Of a stretch of DNA of 14,575 bases, positions 7,800-14,575 are shown piece after piece. The stretch covers positions 1-14,575 of the forward strand of contig JAOAHW010000155.1 in NCBI GenBank assembly GCA_026415015.1, read 5' to 3'. A program made the translations under genes and the position numbers. The notes under the pieces are model-generated. The model searched no databases, was not told the origin of the DNA, and saw only the letters and a list, made by a program, of their open reading frames with translations. The DNA is from Syntrophorhabdaceae bacterium (lineage in GTDB: Bacteria; Desulfobacterota; Syntrophorhabdia; Syntrophorhabdales; Syntrophorhabdaceae). How positions within the stretch are numbered: the stretch's first letter is position 1; each line of letters opens with the position of its first letter.

Positions 7800-7820
7800 T
7801 GGAAAATAAAGGGGGATTTG

Positions 7821-10112
7821 ATGATTATTAGATTTTTTCTACTTCCTGTTTTAATTTCATTCATGCTTTTTTCCTGTGCATCCATGTCTGAAGTTCCTGG
7901 TTTTAAAAAAGAGGCGACTGAATTAAAAATCGCAGACGAAGACCTTCCTAAAACAGTGGCAATCATTCCCTTTGAAAATAAGACAGAAGAGGTAGGGATT
8001 GCAAATCAGGTAAGAAAGGCCTTTTATAACCATTTCAGTTCAAAACCATATACAGATATTGAAATCGGTGTTGTTGATGAAAAAATAATTCACCTTGAAA
8101 GAACAACAGGTAAGAACATCCTTGAAATTCCAGCGAAAAATGTCTGCGAGGCCTTAGGGTGTGATGGACTTATTTATGGAAAGGTTACTGACTACAAGAA
8201 GATTTACGCAGTAGCCTACTCCCAGCTCGGTGTGGAAGCTGAAATATGGATGATAAATATAAGGTCAGGAAAAGAGGTTTTCAGGCTTAAAGACTCTGTA
8301 AGATACCATGAGGGTGGGGTACCCCTTTCACCATTAAGTGCTGTTATGACTGCTGTCTCTACAGCCATGAACTTAAGGGATATCCAGCAGGTAAGGATGG
8401 TCAATGAACTCTGTTACAAATTCAGTGAGAAGATCCCATCTCCTGCAGGGATTGTTGAATATAGACCTCAAATTAAAGAGGTGCTAACCAATGCAAAGGA
8501 ATCGCCCTTTGGAAAAGGCAAGGTCATCCAGGTTGGAGCTGAAGGTGATAAAGGAATGGTGGCCACATTTGATATAGGCAATTTTAAAAAGGCCATACCT
8601 ATGAAAGAAAAACAGCCTGGTATCTATATTGGTGAGTATGTAGTCATGCCAGGCGATAATGTAAAAGAGGCGCCGATTATTGTATCTCTTAAAAAGCCAG
8701 CAGGCTTTGATACCCAGTGGATTGATGTAAGTGGATTTGTGACAATAGACACCACCCCACCACCACAGGTAAAAGGTCTTAAGGCAAAGGGATTTAATGA
8801 TAGAATAGAGGTATCATGGGAGGCCTTAAGCAATGTCTCTGATTTAAAGGGATACAGGATATTACGAAGTGAAAAGCCCTTAAGTGATTTTAAAGAGATA
8901 GGAGCCGTTGAGCTCAATGCCTTTGAGGATAAGTCTGCTGAGCAGGGTAAGGTTTATTACTACAGGGTCGTTGCCTTTGATATGGCAGGAAATGAATCAG
9001 AGATACAGGATGCCATCAAGGCCTCATTGGTCTCAAAGGAACCTCAAATCCTTACAGGGGTCATCGAAAGGGATACTACACTCTCAGGGATTTACATTGT
9101 AAAGGATAATCTTAAAATCCCAAAGGGTCTAATCCTTAAGGTAGAGCCTGATACAAGAATAATCTTTTCAGAAAATGCCTCGCTTACTGTGGAAGGAAAG
9201 TTTATTATAGATGCAAAGGATGCACCTGTAGAATTTATCTCCCAGGAAAATAAAAAATGGGGCGGGGTCATTTTAGAAAACGGACAGATACACATAAAGG
9301 GGTTTAAAATCAAAAATGCCCAGAAGGGGTTTACTATCAACTCATCTGAAGGATTTATAGAAAACGGGATAATTACCGATTGTGATACCGGGGTTTCTAT
9401 AACAGGAGTCCCTTCACCGCTACTAAACCATCTCATAATCTCAGGGAATAAAACTGCTATTGAGCTTACAAGAACAGGTACATCTCTATCTCTATCAAGC
9501 ATCTTTCAGAATGAAACAGGTTTAAAACTGCAGGGCTTTTCAGGAGAGATAAAAGATAACAACATACACGATAATGCAACAAACATTACATCTGAAACAC
9601 CCATAAAAATAGGGGCCAACTTTTTTGGCTCAACGAATACAGATGAGATGAGGCTCAAAGGAATTGAGGTGGCAAGGGTATATGATGCTAAAATCCCTCA
9701 TGGAAAGGTAGTTGATGCCTTCACAAACCCATACTCAAAAATGTCCCAAGAGGAAAGACAGAAAAAGGCTACAGAGCTTTTAATTGAAGCGGGAAACTAT
9801 TTCAGACAGAGAAATTACGGAAAGGCAGCAACATTATTTGAGGAGGCCTTGAAGGCCCAACCAAGCCCTGAAATCTATTACTATCTTGCCTTCTGTTATC
9901 AGGAGATGAAAGAGGATGAAAAGGCATTGAAGTATCTTACGGAAGGGGTAGAAAAATACCCAAAAGAATCATCCTTAAAGAGGTCTCTCGGGCTATTTTA
10001 TTACCAGAAGGGAAATGAACAGGAGGCAAAAAAGGCCTTCGAAGATGTTTTAAAGCTCAACCCCGAAGACAGACAGGTAAAATTCATCATGGAAAGGTTA
10101 GCCGGAAAGTAA
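7821..10112 (+). CDS. multidomain lipoprotein: DUF799-like, fibronectin III, beta-helix, TPR
   Basis: This is a 763-residue envelope lipoprotein. The signal peptide MIIRFFLLPVLISFMLFSC carries a lipobox ending at Cys19. Residues about 40-205 resemble the DUF799/GNA1162 family of small bacterial lipoproteins (PKTVAIIPFENKT, LGCDGLIYGKVTDY, then WMINIRSGKEVF). Residues about 312-402 form a fibronectin type III domain (PPPQVKGLKAKG, IEVSWEALS, GYRILRSE, YYYRVVAFDMAGNES). Residues about 405-630 have the repeating short strands of a right-handed parallel beta-helix (GGVILENGQIHIKGF, FIENGIITDCDTGVSI). Residues about 648-752 hold three TPRs (AGNYFRQRNYGKAATLFEEA; YLAFCYQEMKEDEKALKYL; LGLFYYQKGNEQEAKKAFED). 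I chose ATG 7821 for its spacing from GGGGG at 7811; the TTG at 7818 is too close. It probably scaffolds envelope or extracellular protein assembly, but its function is unknown. It has its own promoter and terminator. Confidence 0.85.
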   Translation: MIIRFFLLPVLISFMLFSCASMSEVPGFKKEATELKIADEDLPKTVAIIPFENKTEEVGIANQVRKAFYNHFSSKPYTDIEIGVVDEKIIHLERTTGKNILEIPAKNVCEALGCDGLIYGKVTDYKKIYAVAYSQLGVEAEIWMINIRSGKEVFRLKDSVRYHEGGVPLSPLSAVMTAVSTAMNLRDIQQVRMVNELCYKFSEKIPSPAGIVEYRPQIKEVLTNAKESPFGKGKVIQVGAEGDKGMVATFDIGNFKKAIPMKEKQPGIYIGEYVVMPGDNVKEAPIIVSLKKPAGFDTQWIDVSGFVTIDTTPPPQVKGLKAKGFNDRIEVSWEALSNVSDLKGYRILRSEKPLSDFKEIGAVELNAFEDKSAEQGKVYYYRVVAFDMAGNESEIQDAIKASLVSKEPQILTGVIERDTTLSGIYIVKDNLKIPKGLILKVEPDTRIIFSENASLTVEGKFIIDAKDAPVEFISQENKKWGGVILENGQIHIKGFKIKNAQKGFTINSSEGFIENGIITDCDTGVSITGVPSPLLNHLIISGNKTAIELTRTGTSLSLSSIFQNETGLKLQGFSGEIKDNNIHDNATNITSETPIKIGANFFGSTNTDEMRLKGIEVARVYDAKIPHGKVVDAFTNPYSKMSQEERQKKATELLIEAGNYFRQRNYGKAATLFEEALKAQPSPEIYYYLAFCYQEMKEDEKALKYLTEGVEKYPKESSLKRSLGLFYYQKGNEQEAKKAFEDVLKLNPEDRQVKFIMERLAGK

Positions 10113-10114
10113 TC

Positions 10115-10141
10115 GGCGGTATATTTCTTACTGCCTTTTTT
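10115..10141 (+). terminator. intrinsic terminator after the lipoprotein gene
   Basis: GGCGGTA (10115-10121) can pair with TACTGCC (10129-10135) as a 7 bp stem with one G-T wobble. The loop is 7 bases, and six T residues follow at 10136-10141. It begins two bases after the lipoprotein stop codon. The minus strand has no T-tract on its side, so it should act only on plus-strand transcripts, not on the convergent dehydratase operon. Confidence 0.85.
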
Positions 10142-10210
10142 GAAACCTGTATAACAGAAAATTTATACTAAGGTCTTTATTTTCTTTTCCAGATGCACTT
10201 AGTAAATAGT

Positions 10211-10272
10211 TTTTTAGTTAGCTGGCCACTTCCGAACTCATCATGTATACCAATAGATGGTTTAGTGGTCAT
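10211..10272 (-). repeat. dispersed repeat copy A, relic of a short coding element
   Basis: This 62-base segment aligns with 13147-13205 in the same orientation, with only a 3-base length difference. The strongest shared block is CAATAGATGG at 10251-10260, then three single-base differences, then GGTCAT. Many differences are transitions. On the minus strand it reads from ATG at 10272 as MTTKPSIGIHDEFGSGQLTK and onward to a stop at 10177-10179. Copy B gives MTVRPSIEYSKVRGDQLIKK, so the gap is a whole codon. In copy A the frame is also open upstream of the ATG (RGLMGNRG). I do not recognise the parent element. Confidence 0.6.
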
Positions 10273-10333
10273 GCCTCTATTGCCCATTAAGCCTCTAAAA
10301 ATAGACAAGTAAATCTTAAGAGTCCTCTTTATA

Positions 10334-11842
10334 TCAGCAATCAACCATTGTTACGGCCAGACCGCCTGTACCTGTCTCCTTAAACTGGGTCGGCATGGCC
10401 AGTCCTGTTTCATACATGGCAACAATAACACGGTCCAGATCCTCCCATCGCTGGGATGGAATCTCGTTTCTGGCGAGGAGATAGGCGTTATAGGCCTTGA
10501 CCGCTCCAAAGGCATTCCTTTCTATACAGGGAATCAAAACAAAACCGCCCACAGGATCACAAGACATGCCGAGGTGATGCTCCAAGGCGATAGTGGCAGC
10601 TATCTCTGTGACATCAAGGGAGGCCCCTGTGGCATAGGAGATCATGGCAGCGGCCATGGATGAGGCCACGCCTATCTCTCCCTGACAGCCCACATCTGCA
10701 CCGGCAACGCTCGCATTGTGCTTGCACAGGAACCCAACAAGCCCTGCTGCTAATAGCCCTTTTCTCATGGCATCCTGGGAGAGCTTCATATGGTGTTTCA
10801 TCATATAAACAAGGGCAGGCATGGTTCCCGCAGAACCCAGGGTGGGTGCCGTGACCGAGAGGCGTCCTGCGGCGTTACCTTCTGAACCTGCCAGGGCGTA
10901 GCTACTCATTTGCTGCATCAACCTGTCCGTAGCCCTGGCCTTTCTGGAGCGCTCGTATATCCTTTTTGCCTTCCTGTATAACTCAAAGGGTCCTGGAAGG
11001 AGGCCTTCTTCTGTTATGCCCTGGATTACACTATTTTCCATGGTCTTTAGAATCGAATCGAGGTGTGCGATGACTTCCTTATCCCCGACTTTTATAATAG
11101 CCTTCTCATTCTCCATCATGATCTCATGGAGGCTCTTTTTATGTTCTTGTGCCATACGCTTAAATTCCATCATGGTGCCGAAGGGATAGGCAGGTTTGCC
11201 TCTATCAGGTGCTGGTTGCCCCTTCCACTGGAAGAAACCTCCGCCTGTAGAGTAATATTCCCTCTCGAAAAGGGTCTCTCCATTCTTCCCGATAAGTCGC
11301 ATGATCATGGTATTTGAGAAGGGGTAGTTATGCTCGATTTTGTCCCAGACTATTATGTCATGGCTTACCTCAAAGGTCTTCCCCTGGATTGTAGTTGTAT
11401 ACTTTTTTGTCGTGTCCTGGAGTTCATCCATAAGCTTTGTATCACATGTTTCTGGCTTCTGTCCTAAAAGCCCTGCAAGGATAGCTCGATCTGTGCGGTG
11501 CCCTTTGCCGGTTGCGCTTAGACTGCCAAAGAGTCTCACTTCGATGGATTGTGATTTATCTATTACATCCTTCGGCAAATTTCCCACTGTCTTCAAAAAA
11601 TCACTCGAAATTCGCAATGGTGCGATAGTATGGGAGCTTGATGGTCCTGGGCCAACCTTGAACAGGTCAGTAAGGGAGGTCTGAATCGGACCTTTAGCCG
11701 GGGCTACATAACATTTATCCTTTGGTATACTTCCAAATACCTTTGATGGAATACCCTTGGCAAAGGTGAAATTTGATTTCAAAAGAGAGCCGACAGTAGC
11801 AGAAGAAATCATGGCAATCTTTAAGAAAGTTCTGCGATACAC
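10334..11842 (-). CDS. L-serine dehydratase (iron-sulfur type) with Tat-type signal
   Basis: Converts L-serine to pyruvate and ammonia using a [4Fe-4S] cluster. It is a single chain of beta domain (about 52-200) and alpha domain (about 230-500). Family motifs are VGPGPSSSHTIAP (63-75), APTLGSAGTMPA (332-343), NASVAGADVGCQGEIGVA with Cys386, LGMSCDPVGG with Cys428 and PCIERNAFGAV with Cys439. It ends exactly on Cys502 after FKETGTGGLAVTMVD, matching the C-terminal cysteine that plugs the active site in characterised bacterial enzymes. At 502 residues it is about 45 longer than E. coli SdaA. The extra N-terminus is YRRTFLK at 2-8, a hydrophobic stretch at 9-21 and a possible cleavage after Ala28, which is a twin-arginine export signal. 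The GTG start has a near-perfect GAGGAGGAG site just upstream. It lies 26 bp after the GNAT gene and is probably co-transcribed with it. Confidence 0.93.
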   Translation of the reverse strand: MYRRTFLKIAMISSATVGSLLKSNFTFAKGIPSKVFGSIPKDKCYVAPAKGPIQTSLTDLFKVGPGPSSSHTIAPLRISSDFLKTVGNLPKDVIDKSQSIEVRLFGSLSATGKGHRTDRAILAGLLGQKPETCDTKLMDELQDTTKKYTTTIQGKTFEVSHDIIVWDKIEHNYPFSNTMIMRLIGKNGETLFEREYYSTGGGFFQWKGQPAPDRGKPAYPFGTMMEFKRMAQEHKKSLHEIMMENEKAIIKVGDKEVIAHLDSILKTMENSVIQGITEEGLLPGPFELYRKAKRIYERSRKARATDRLMQQMSSYALAGSEGNAAGRLSVTAPTLGSAGTMPALVYMMKHHMKLSQDAMRKGLLAAGLVGFLCKHNASVAGADVGCQGEIGVASSMAAAMISYATGASLDVTEIAATIALEHHLGMSCDPVGGFVLIPCIERNAFGAVKAYNAYLLARNEIPSQRWEDLDRVIVAMYETGLAMPTQFKETGTGGLAVTMVDC

Positions 11843-11868
11843 AATGCTCCTCCTCTAATTGAATTTAT

Positions 11869-12867
11869 TTATCTCTTTGCGTTCTCTTCCCATTCATCTC
11901 TTATAAAACTAAGGATGTGCTTAGCCCTGTCAGTATACAGATTGATCCCCTCCCAGTTAGGTTTAGAGAGCACCTTTTGCATAAGAAGACCATCTTCCCC
12001 AAACCAGCTGGGCAAAATACCGCCAAGAAAAAAACCCCTTGCCCTGAGTATACTTATAATCTCACCAACCCATGGCCATGAAAGATTGAGCCACACCTGT
12101 ATTACCTGACAGTGTCTATCATTTATATGTTTTTCTTCTTTATCAAAGGCAGCCTCAAAATTAGCGCCCACCTCATGGATGGCTACCCGCGCAAGTTGTG
12201 CAAAGTCAAATATCTCTGTAGACATTTTCGTTAGGCCATCTGCGGGAAGGGGTTCTGTTGATGGGAGGATCGTGCGGCTATCATCAAATCCATCATAGAT
12301 GTAGCGGATACACTCTCTATAGACCTCTGGGACATAAACAATATGAGGCTTATGGACAAATGTCCTGAACATGTTTAAGGTCGATACCCTTCCTGAGGCA
12401 GACTGCTCATTCTCGTAAGCCTCAGCAGGCATAAGGTCAATCTCAATTGTCGTATCTATGAGTTTAAACATAATGCCTGCTTTCTGTGTGATTGTATGGT
12501 TGCATACAGCCTCAAGAAAAAGCACCTCTAATCCAGGGGTTGTAGGGGCTACCTTTATGATTTGTCGGGAGAGAAGACCAAAGATCGGTGTATTTCTGTA
12601 ATCAGGGGCAACTAAAGAGAGACCTACTTCATAAATCCCTTTATATGGCGCCGAGTGATACAGAGAAGAAAATCCCACAATCCTGTTTCCCTTTGTTCTG
12701 GCCACAAAAGGGACATAGTCTCCCCTTTCAACACCTATAGACAATTGTTCAGGGTTATAGACTATCTTGACAGGATACTCTTCTCCATATACCTCCCTGA
12801 AGAGCTCTGCCACGCCTTCACCATCTTCTGGCCTGAAGAGATCTATTGTGTAATCACTGCTATTCAT
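11869..12867 (-). CDS. GNAT-family N-acyltransferase, two-part
   Basis: A 332-residue protein probably using acetyl-CoA or another acyl-CoA to modify an amine; the substrate is unknown. Residues about 6-145 are a GNAT fold: YTIDLFRPEDGEGVAELFRE, then NRIVGFSSLYHSA, then EVGLSLVAPDYRNTPIFGLL, then LEAVCNHTITQKAGIMFKL. In place of the usual RxxGxG/A acyl-CoA loop it has YRNTPIFGLLSRQ, a divergence common in odd GNATs. The C-terminal half (about 215-332) ends VIQVWLNLSWPWVGEIISIL, then RGFFLGGILPSWFGEDGLLMQ, which resembles the last strands of a second GNAT-like domain. I prefer the start at 12867 because AAAGGAG lies 11 bases upstream; an in-frame ATG at 12888, before that site, has no binding site of its own. 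It sits 26 bp upstream of the serine dehydratase in the same direction, which suggests a shared pathway. Confidence 0.8.
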   Translation of the reverse strand: MNSSDYTIDLFRPEDGEGVAELFREVYGEEYPVKIVYNPEQLSIGVERGDYVPFVARTKGNRIVGFSSLYHSAPYKGIYEVGLSLVAPDYRNTPIFGLLSRQIIKVAPTTPGLEVLFLEAVCNHTITQKAGIMFKLIDTTIEIDLMPAEAYENEQSASGRVSTLNMFRTFVHKPHIVYVPEVYRECIRYIYDGFDDSRTILPSTEPLPADGLTKMSTEIFDFAQLARVAIHEVGANFEAAFDKEEKHINDRHCQVIQVWLNLSWPWVGEIISILRARGFFLGGILPSWFGEDGLLMQKVLSKPNWEGINLYTDRAKHILSFIRDEWEENAKR

Positions 12868-12923
12868 CCTGTTTTTTTCTCCTTTCATGGATCATAAAAG
12901 GCTTTGGTGGCAGGTAGCTTTTT

Positions 12924-13112
12924 TTAAATAAACTTAGACGCATTGTTAAGACAAAACATGGGTTCAATATTTAGCAATCCCTCTGCAATTATAGCATCCT
13001 CGCTGTCAATACCTGGACACCTGTGGGCTCCATAGCAAAGCCAGTAAAATCTTTCATAATTCTCATGTTTTAACTGAAAAGGCATGTCATTCAACTCTAT
13101 GAAGCTTACCAT
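12924..13112 (-). CDS. small hypothetical protein
   Basis: A 62-residue ORF, MVSFIELNDMPFQLKHENYE at the start, then FYWLCYGAHRCPGIDSEDAI, ending FCLNNASKFI. It lies upstream of the GNAT gene (56 bp to its preferred start) on the same strand. Codon use (AGG, ATA, GAG) is like the neighbouring genes and the composition looks protein-like, with three Cys. No domain is recognised. The ribosome binding site is weak (AAAAAGAAA before the ATG). It could be a real small gene or a fragment of a longer lost one, since it lies beside the degenerate repeat copy B. Confidence 0.35.
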   Translation of the reverse strand: MVSFIELNDMPFQLKHENYERFYWLCYGAHRCPGIDSEDAIIAEGLLNIEPMFCLNNASKFI

Positions 13113-13146
13113 TAATTTCTTTTTCAGGTCAACCTAATACCTGACC

Positions 13147-13205
13147 TTTTTAATCAACTGATCACCTCGAACTTTGGAGTATTCAATAGATGGTCTAACG
13201 GTCAT
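13147..13205 (-). repeat. dispersed repeat copy B, relic of a short coding element
   Basis: Partner of the copy at 10211-10272, same orientation, 59 bases. On the minus strand it reads from ATG at 13205 as MTVRPSIEYSKVRGDQLIKK, then VRY and a stop at 13134-13136. Unlike copy A, its upstream frame carries a stop two codons before the ATG. Together the two copies bracket a segment of about 2.9 kb holding the small ORF, GNAT and serine dehydratase genes. Apart from this copy, the interval 13113-13345 shows no gene, promoter or terminator that I can support. Confidence 0.6.
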
Positions 13206-13345
13206 TCGTCATAAACTTATGGAGCCTTTTTCAATAACTGAATTCTCCATCGCATTATCTTAAAACCGTAAAACAGATAAAAAATTTTCATATCTCCATT
13301 TTAAGGTTCTTTTTATTATTAGTCTATAAACCCTGTTCATCTAAC

Positions 13346-14341
13346 TCACAGTATATCATTTGAAGCCGAGGCCTTTTCGACACCAGTGAAGACACCTTCA
13401 AAGAGAGGTGTCGATAGATAACGCTCACCTGCATCTGGGAGGATGACAACGATGGTCTTGCCTTTATGTTCAGGCTCTTTTGCAATGCGTATCGCTGCAG
13501 TCACAGCAGCACCACATGAGATACCTGACAGTATACCCTCCTCCTTTGCAAGCCTCCTGGCCATCTCCATAGACTCTTCGTTTGTCACCTGTTCTATGCG
13601 GTCAATAAGGCTTAAGTCAAGGACCTTCGGGACAAAACCTGCACCGATACCCTGGATCTTGTGGGGGCCTTGTCTTATCTCCTCGCCATTTCTTGTCTGG
13701 GTCAAAACAGGGGAATGGGCAGGCTCTACAGCAACGGACATAATGTTTTTCCCCTTTGTCTTTTTAAAAAAGCGGCTTACCCCTGTTATGGTACCGCCTG
13801 TTCCAACCCCTGCGACAAATATATCCATATTCCCGTCCGTGTCATTCCATATCTCAACGGCTGTTGTTGCTTCGTGGATCGCGGGGTTTGCAGGATTTTC
13901 AAACTGCTGGGGTAAAAAATAGCGGGAAGGGTCGCTTTTTGCTATCTCCTCTGCCTTATCTACTGCACCCTTCATCCCCTTTGCTCCATCGGTAAGTATG
14001 ATATTCGCACCGAATATCTTAAGTAGCTTTCTCCTCTCGATACTCATTGTCTCGGGCATGGTAAGGGTAAGCCTGTATCCCCTTGCCGCTGCAACATAGG
14101 CGAGGGCAATGCCTGTATTACCTGATGTGGGCTCTATGATCTCCATGTCCGGTTTTAAAATACCCCTTTTCTCTGCGTCCCATATCATGGCTGCCCCTAT
14201 TCTACATTTTACAGAATAGGCAGGGTTTCTCCCCTCTATCTTTGCAAGGACCGTTGCATTGGCACCATCCACCACCTTGTTTAGCCGCACAAGGGGTGTC
14301 CTCCCTATTGAATACGAGTTGTCCATATAAATATTAGCCAT
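13346..14341 (-). CDS. cysK: cysteine synthase A (O-acetylserine sulfhydrylase)
   Basis: This PLP enzyme makes L-cysteine from O-acetyl-L-serine and sulfide in the cytoplasm. It has 331 residues and is strikingly similar to enterobacterial CysK throughout: TPLVRLN near residue 15, the PLP lysine Lys45 in NPAYSVKCRIGAAMIWDAEK, the substrate loop EPTSGNTGIALAYVAAARGY, the block LTMPETMSIERRKLLKIFGA, the PLP-phosphate loop GVGTGGTITGVSR, HKIQGIGAGFVPK and GISCGAA. The start ATG has GGAGGGA at proper spacing. It begins 29 bp after the ThiF-like gene and is probably co-transcribed with it. The C-terminal tail KASASNDIL is not conserved. No intrinsic terminator is evident after its stop. Confidence 0.96.
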   Translation of the reverse strand: MANIYMDNSYSIGRTPLVRLNKVVDGANATVLAKIEGRNPAYSVKCRIGAAMIWDAEKRGILKPDMEIIEPTSGNTGIALAYVAAARGYRLTLTMPETMSIERRKLLKIFGANIILTDGAKGMKGAVDKAEEIAKSDPSRYFLPQQFENPANPAIHEATTAVEIWNDTDGNMDIFVAGVGTGGTITGVSRFFKKTKGKNIMSVAVEPAHSPVLTQTRNGEEIRQGPHKIQGIGAGFVPKVLDLSLIDRIEQVTNEESMEMARRLAKEEGILSGISCGAAVTAAIRIAKEPEHKGKTIVVILPDAGERYLSTPLFEGVFTGVEKASASNDIL

Positions 14342-14370
14342 TTAGTCCCTCCATCCTAATCTTTTTTATT

Positions 14371-14575
14371 CTAAATCTTGCACACATCTTCGTTTTCATT
14401 CTCACCCAATGCCTTGATGGTCGGCCTTTCCCCGCACAGGGGGCAATCGGGATTTCGCTCTACGGTCATTATGTGAAAACCCGTGGTCAATGCACTATAT
14501 ATGAGGAACCTACCTATCAGAGGTTTACCTATATTTAAAATGAGCTTTATCACCTCCATGGCCTGAACCAGACCA
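14371..14575 (-). CDS. ThiF/MoeB/HesA-family adenylyltransferase, C-terminal fragment
   Basis: The final 67 residues of an E1-like enzyme that adenylates the C-terminal glycine of a small sulfur-carrier protein (ThiS, MoaD or CysO type) ready for thiocarboxylate formation. The frame runs open through the window end (GLVQAMEVIKLILNIGKPL). Diagnostic features are the helix xxAMEVIKLILxIGKPLIGR, the strand LIYSALTTGFHIMTVERN and the second zinc-binding pair of the family, DCPLCGE. The Met at 14559 is internal to the family fold, so it is not the start; the 5' part lies beyond the window. It is directly upstream of cysK on the same strand, which suggests sulfur transfer for cysteine, thiamin or molybdopterin synthesis. 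Confidence 0.85.
   Translation of the reverse strand, partial: GLVQAMEVIKLILNIGKPLIGRFLIYSALTTGFHIMTVERNPDCPLCGERPTIKALGENENEDVCKI

Noticed and set aside
7457..7809. Two overlapping plus-strand ORFs of 70 and 61 codons in the nuoN-lipoprotein gap
   Set aside because: Low-complexity, Ile/Leu/Phe-rich translations with no ribosome binding site; the minus strand of the same DNA reads as a far more protein-like remnant.
7731..7820. In-frame upstream extension of the lipoprotein ORF (NGLEDTQNYLERKFAKK and onward)
   Set aside because: It has no ATG or well-placed start, would put 30 polar residues before the signal peptide, and overlaps the predicted promoter. ATG 7821 has a good ribosome binding site.
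9092..9502. 136-codon minus-strand ORF inside the lipoprotein gene
   Set aside because: Antisense to the beta-helix region, whose plus-strand frame is continuous and domain-consistent.
13261..13345. AT-rich dyad AGATAAAAAATTTTCATATCT as a terminator after cysK
   Set aside because: The stem is almost all A-T, short and interrupted, with no clean T-tract on the minus strand; too weak to call.
13443..13922. 159-codon plus-strand ORF opposite cysK
   Set aside because: cysK on the minus strand is unambiguous; the plus ORF is a codon-bias shadow.

Overview
The window looks like the end of an assembled contig from a Gram-negative, probably anaerobic bacterium with moderate to low GC. Arg is mostly AGG/AGA and Ile is often ATA. 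The gene set (complex I with additional Mrp-like antiporter subunits, a large lipoprotein, a Tat-type signal peptide) would fit a Nitrospirota/Thermodesulfovibrio-, Deferribacterota- or Desulfobacterota-like organism. That placement is inference from style and gene content only. Bases 1-19 are the Tn5 mosaic-end/Nextera adapter and are not genomic.

Region 1 (20-7393, + strand) is the distal half of a respiratory complex I (nuo) operon: the tail of nuoI, then nuoJ, nuoK, an extra Mrp/NuoM-like antiporter subunit, an 83-residue two-helix membrane protein, a NuoL-like subunit with the C-terminal lateral-helix/anchor region, nuoM and nuoN. Most genes overlap or sit within 10 bp of each other, so this is one transcript. 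It encodes four antiporter-like subunits where canonical complex I has three.

Region 2 (7394-7820) is AT-rich and holds no intact gene. The minus strand carries a decayed, frameshifted protein-coding remnant. At its right end is a near-consensus sigma70 promoter that reads into a 763-residue lipoprotein gene (7821-10112). That protein combines a DUF799/GNA1162-like N-terminal domain, a fibronectin type III domain, a likely right-handed beta-helix and C-terminal TPRs. A good intrinsic terminator follows at 10115-10141.

Region 3 (10334-14575, - strand) reads in the order ThiF/MoeB-type adenylyltransferase (cut by the window end), cysK, a small ORF, a GNAT acyltransferase and an iron-sulfur L-serine dehydratase. 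The dehydratase begins with a Tat-type twin-arginine signal, which is unusual for an enzyme normally found in the cytoplasm. Two diverged, same-orientation copies of a roughly 60 bp sequence (10211-10272 and 13147-13205) flank the small ORF/GNAT/dehydratase segment. They align with a single 3-base gap and both read as a similar short peptide, so they look like relics of one coding element. Serine/cysteine chemistry links the region: CysK makes cysteine from activated serine, the ThiF-like protein handles sulfur-carrier proteins, and the dehydratase breaks down serine.

No tRNA, rRNA, CRISPR array or intact insertion sequence was seen.
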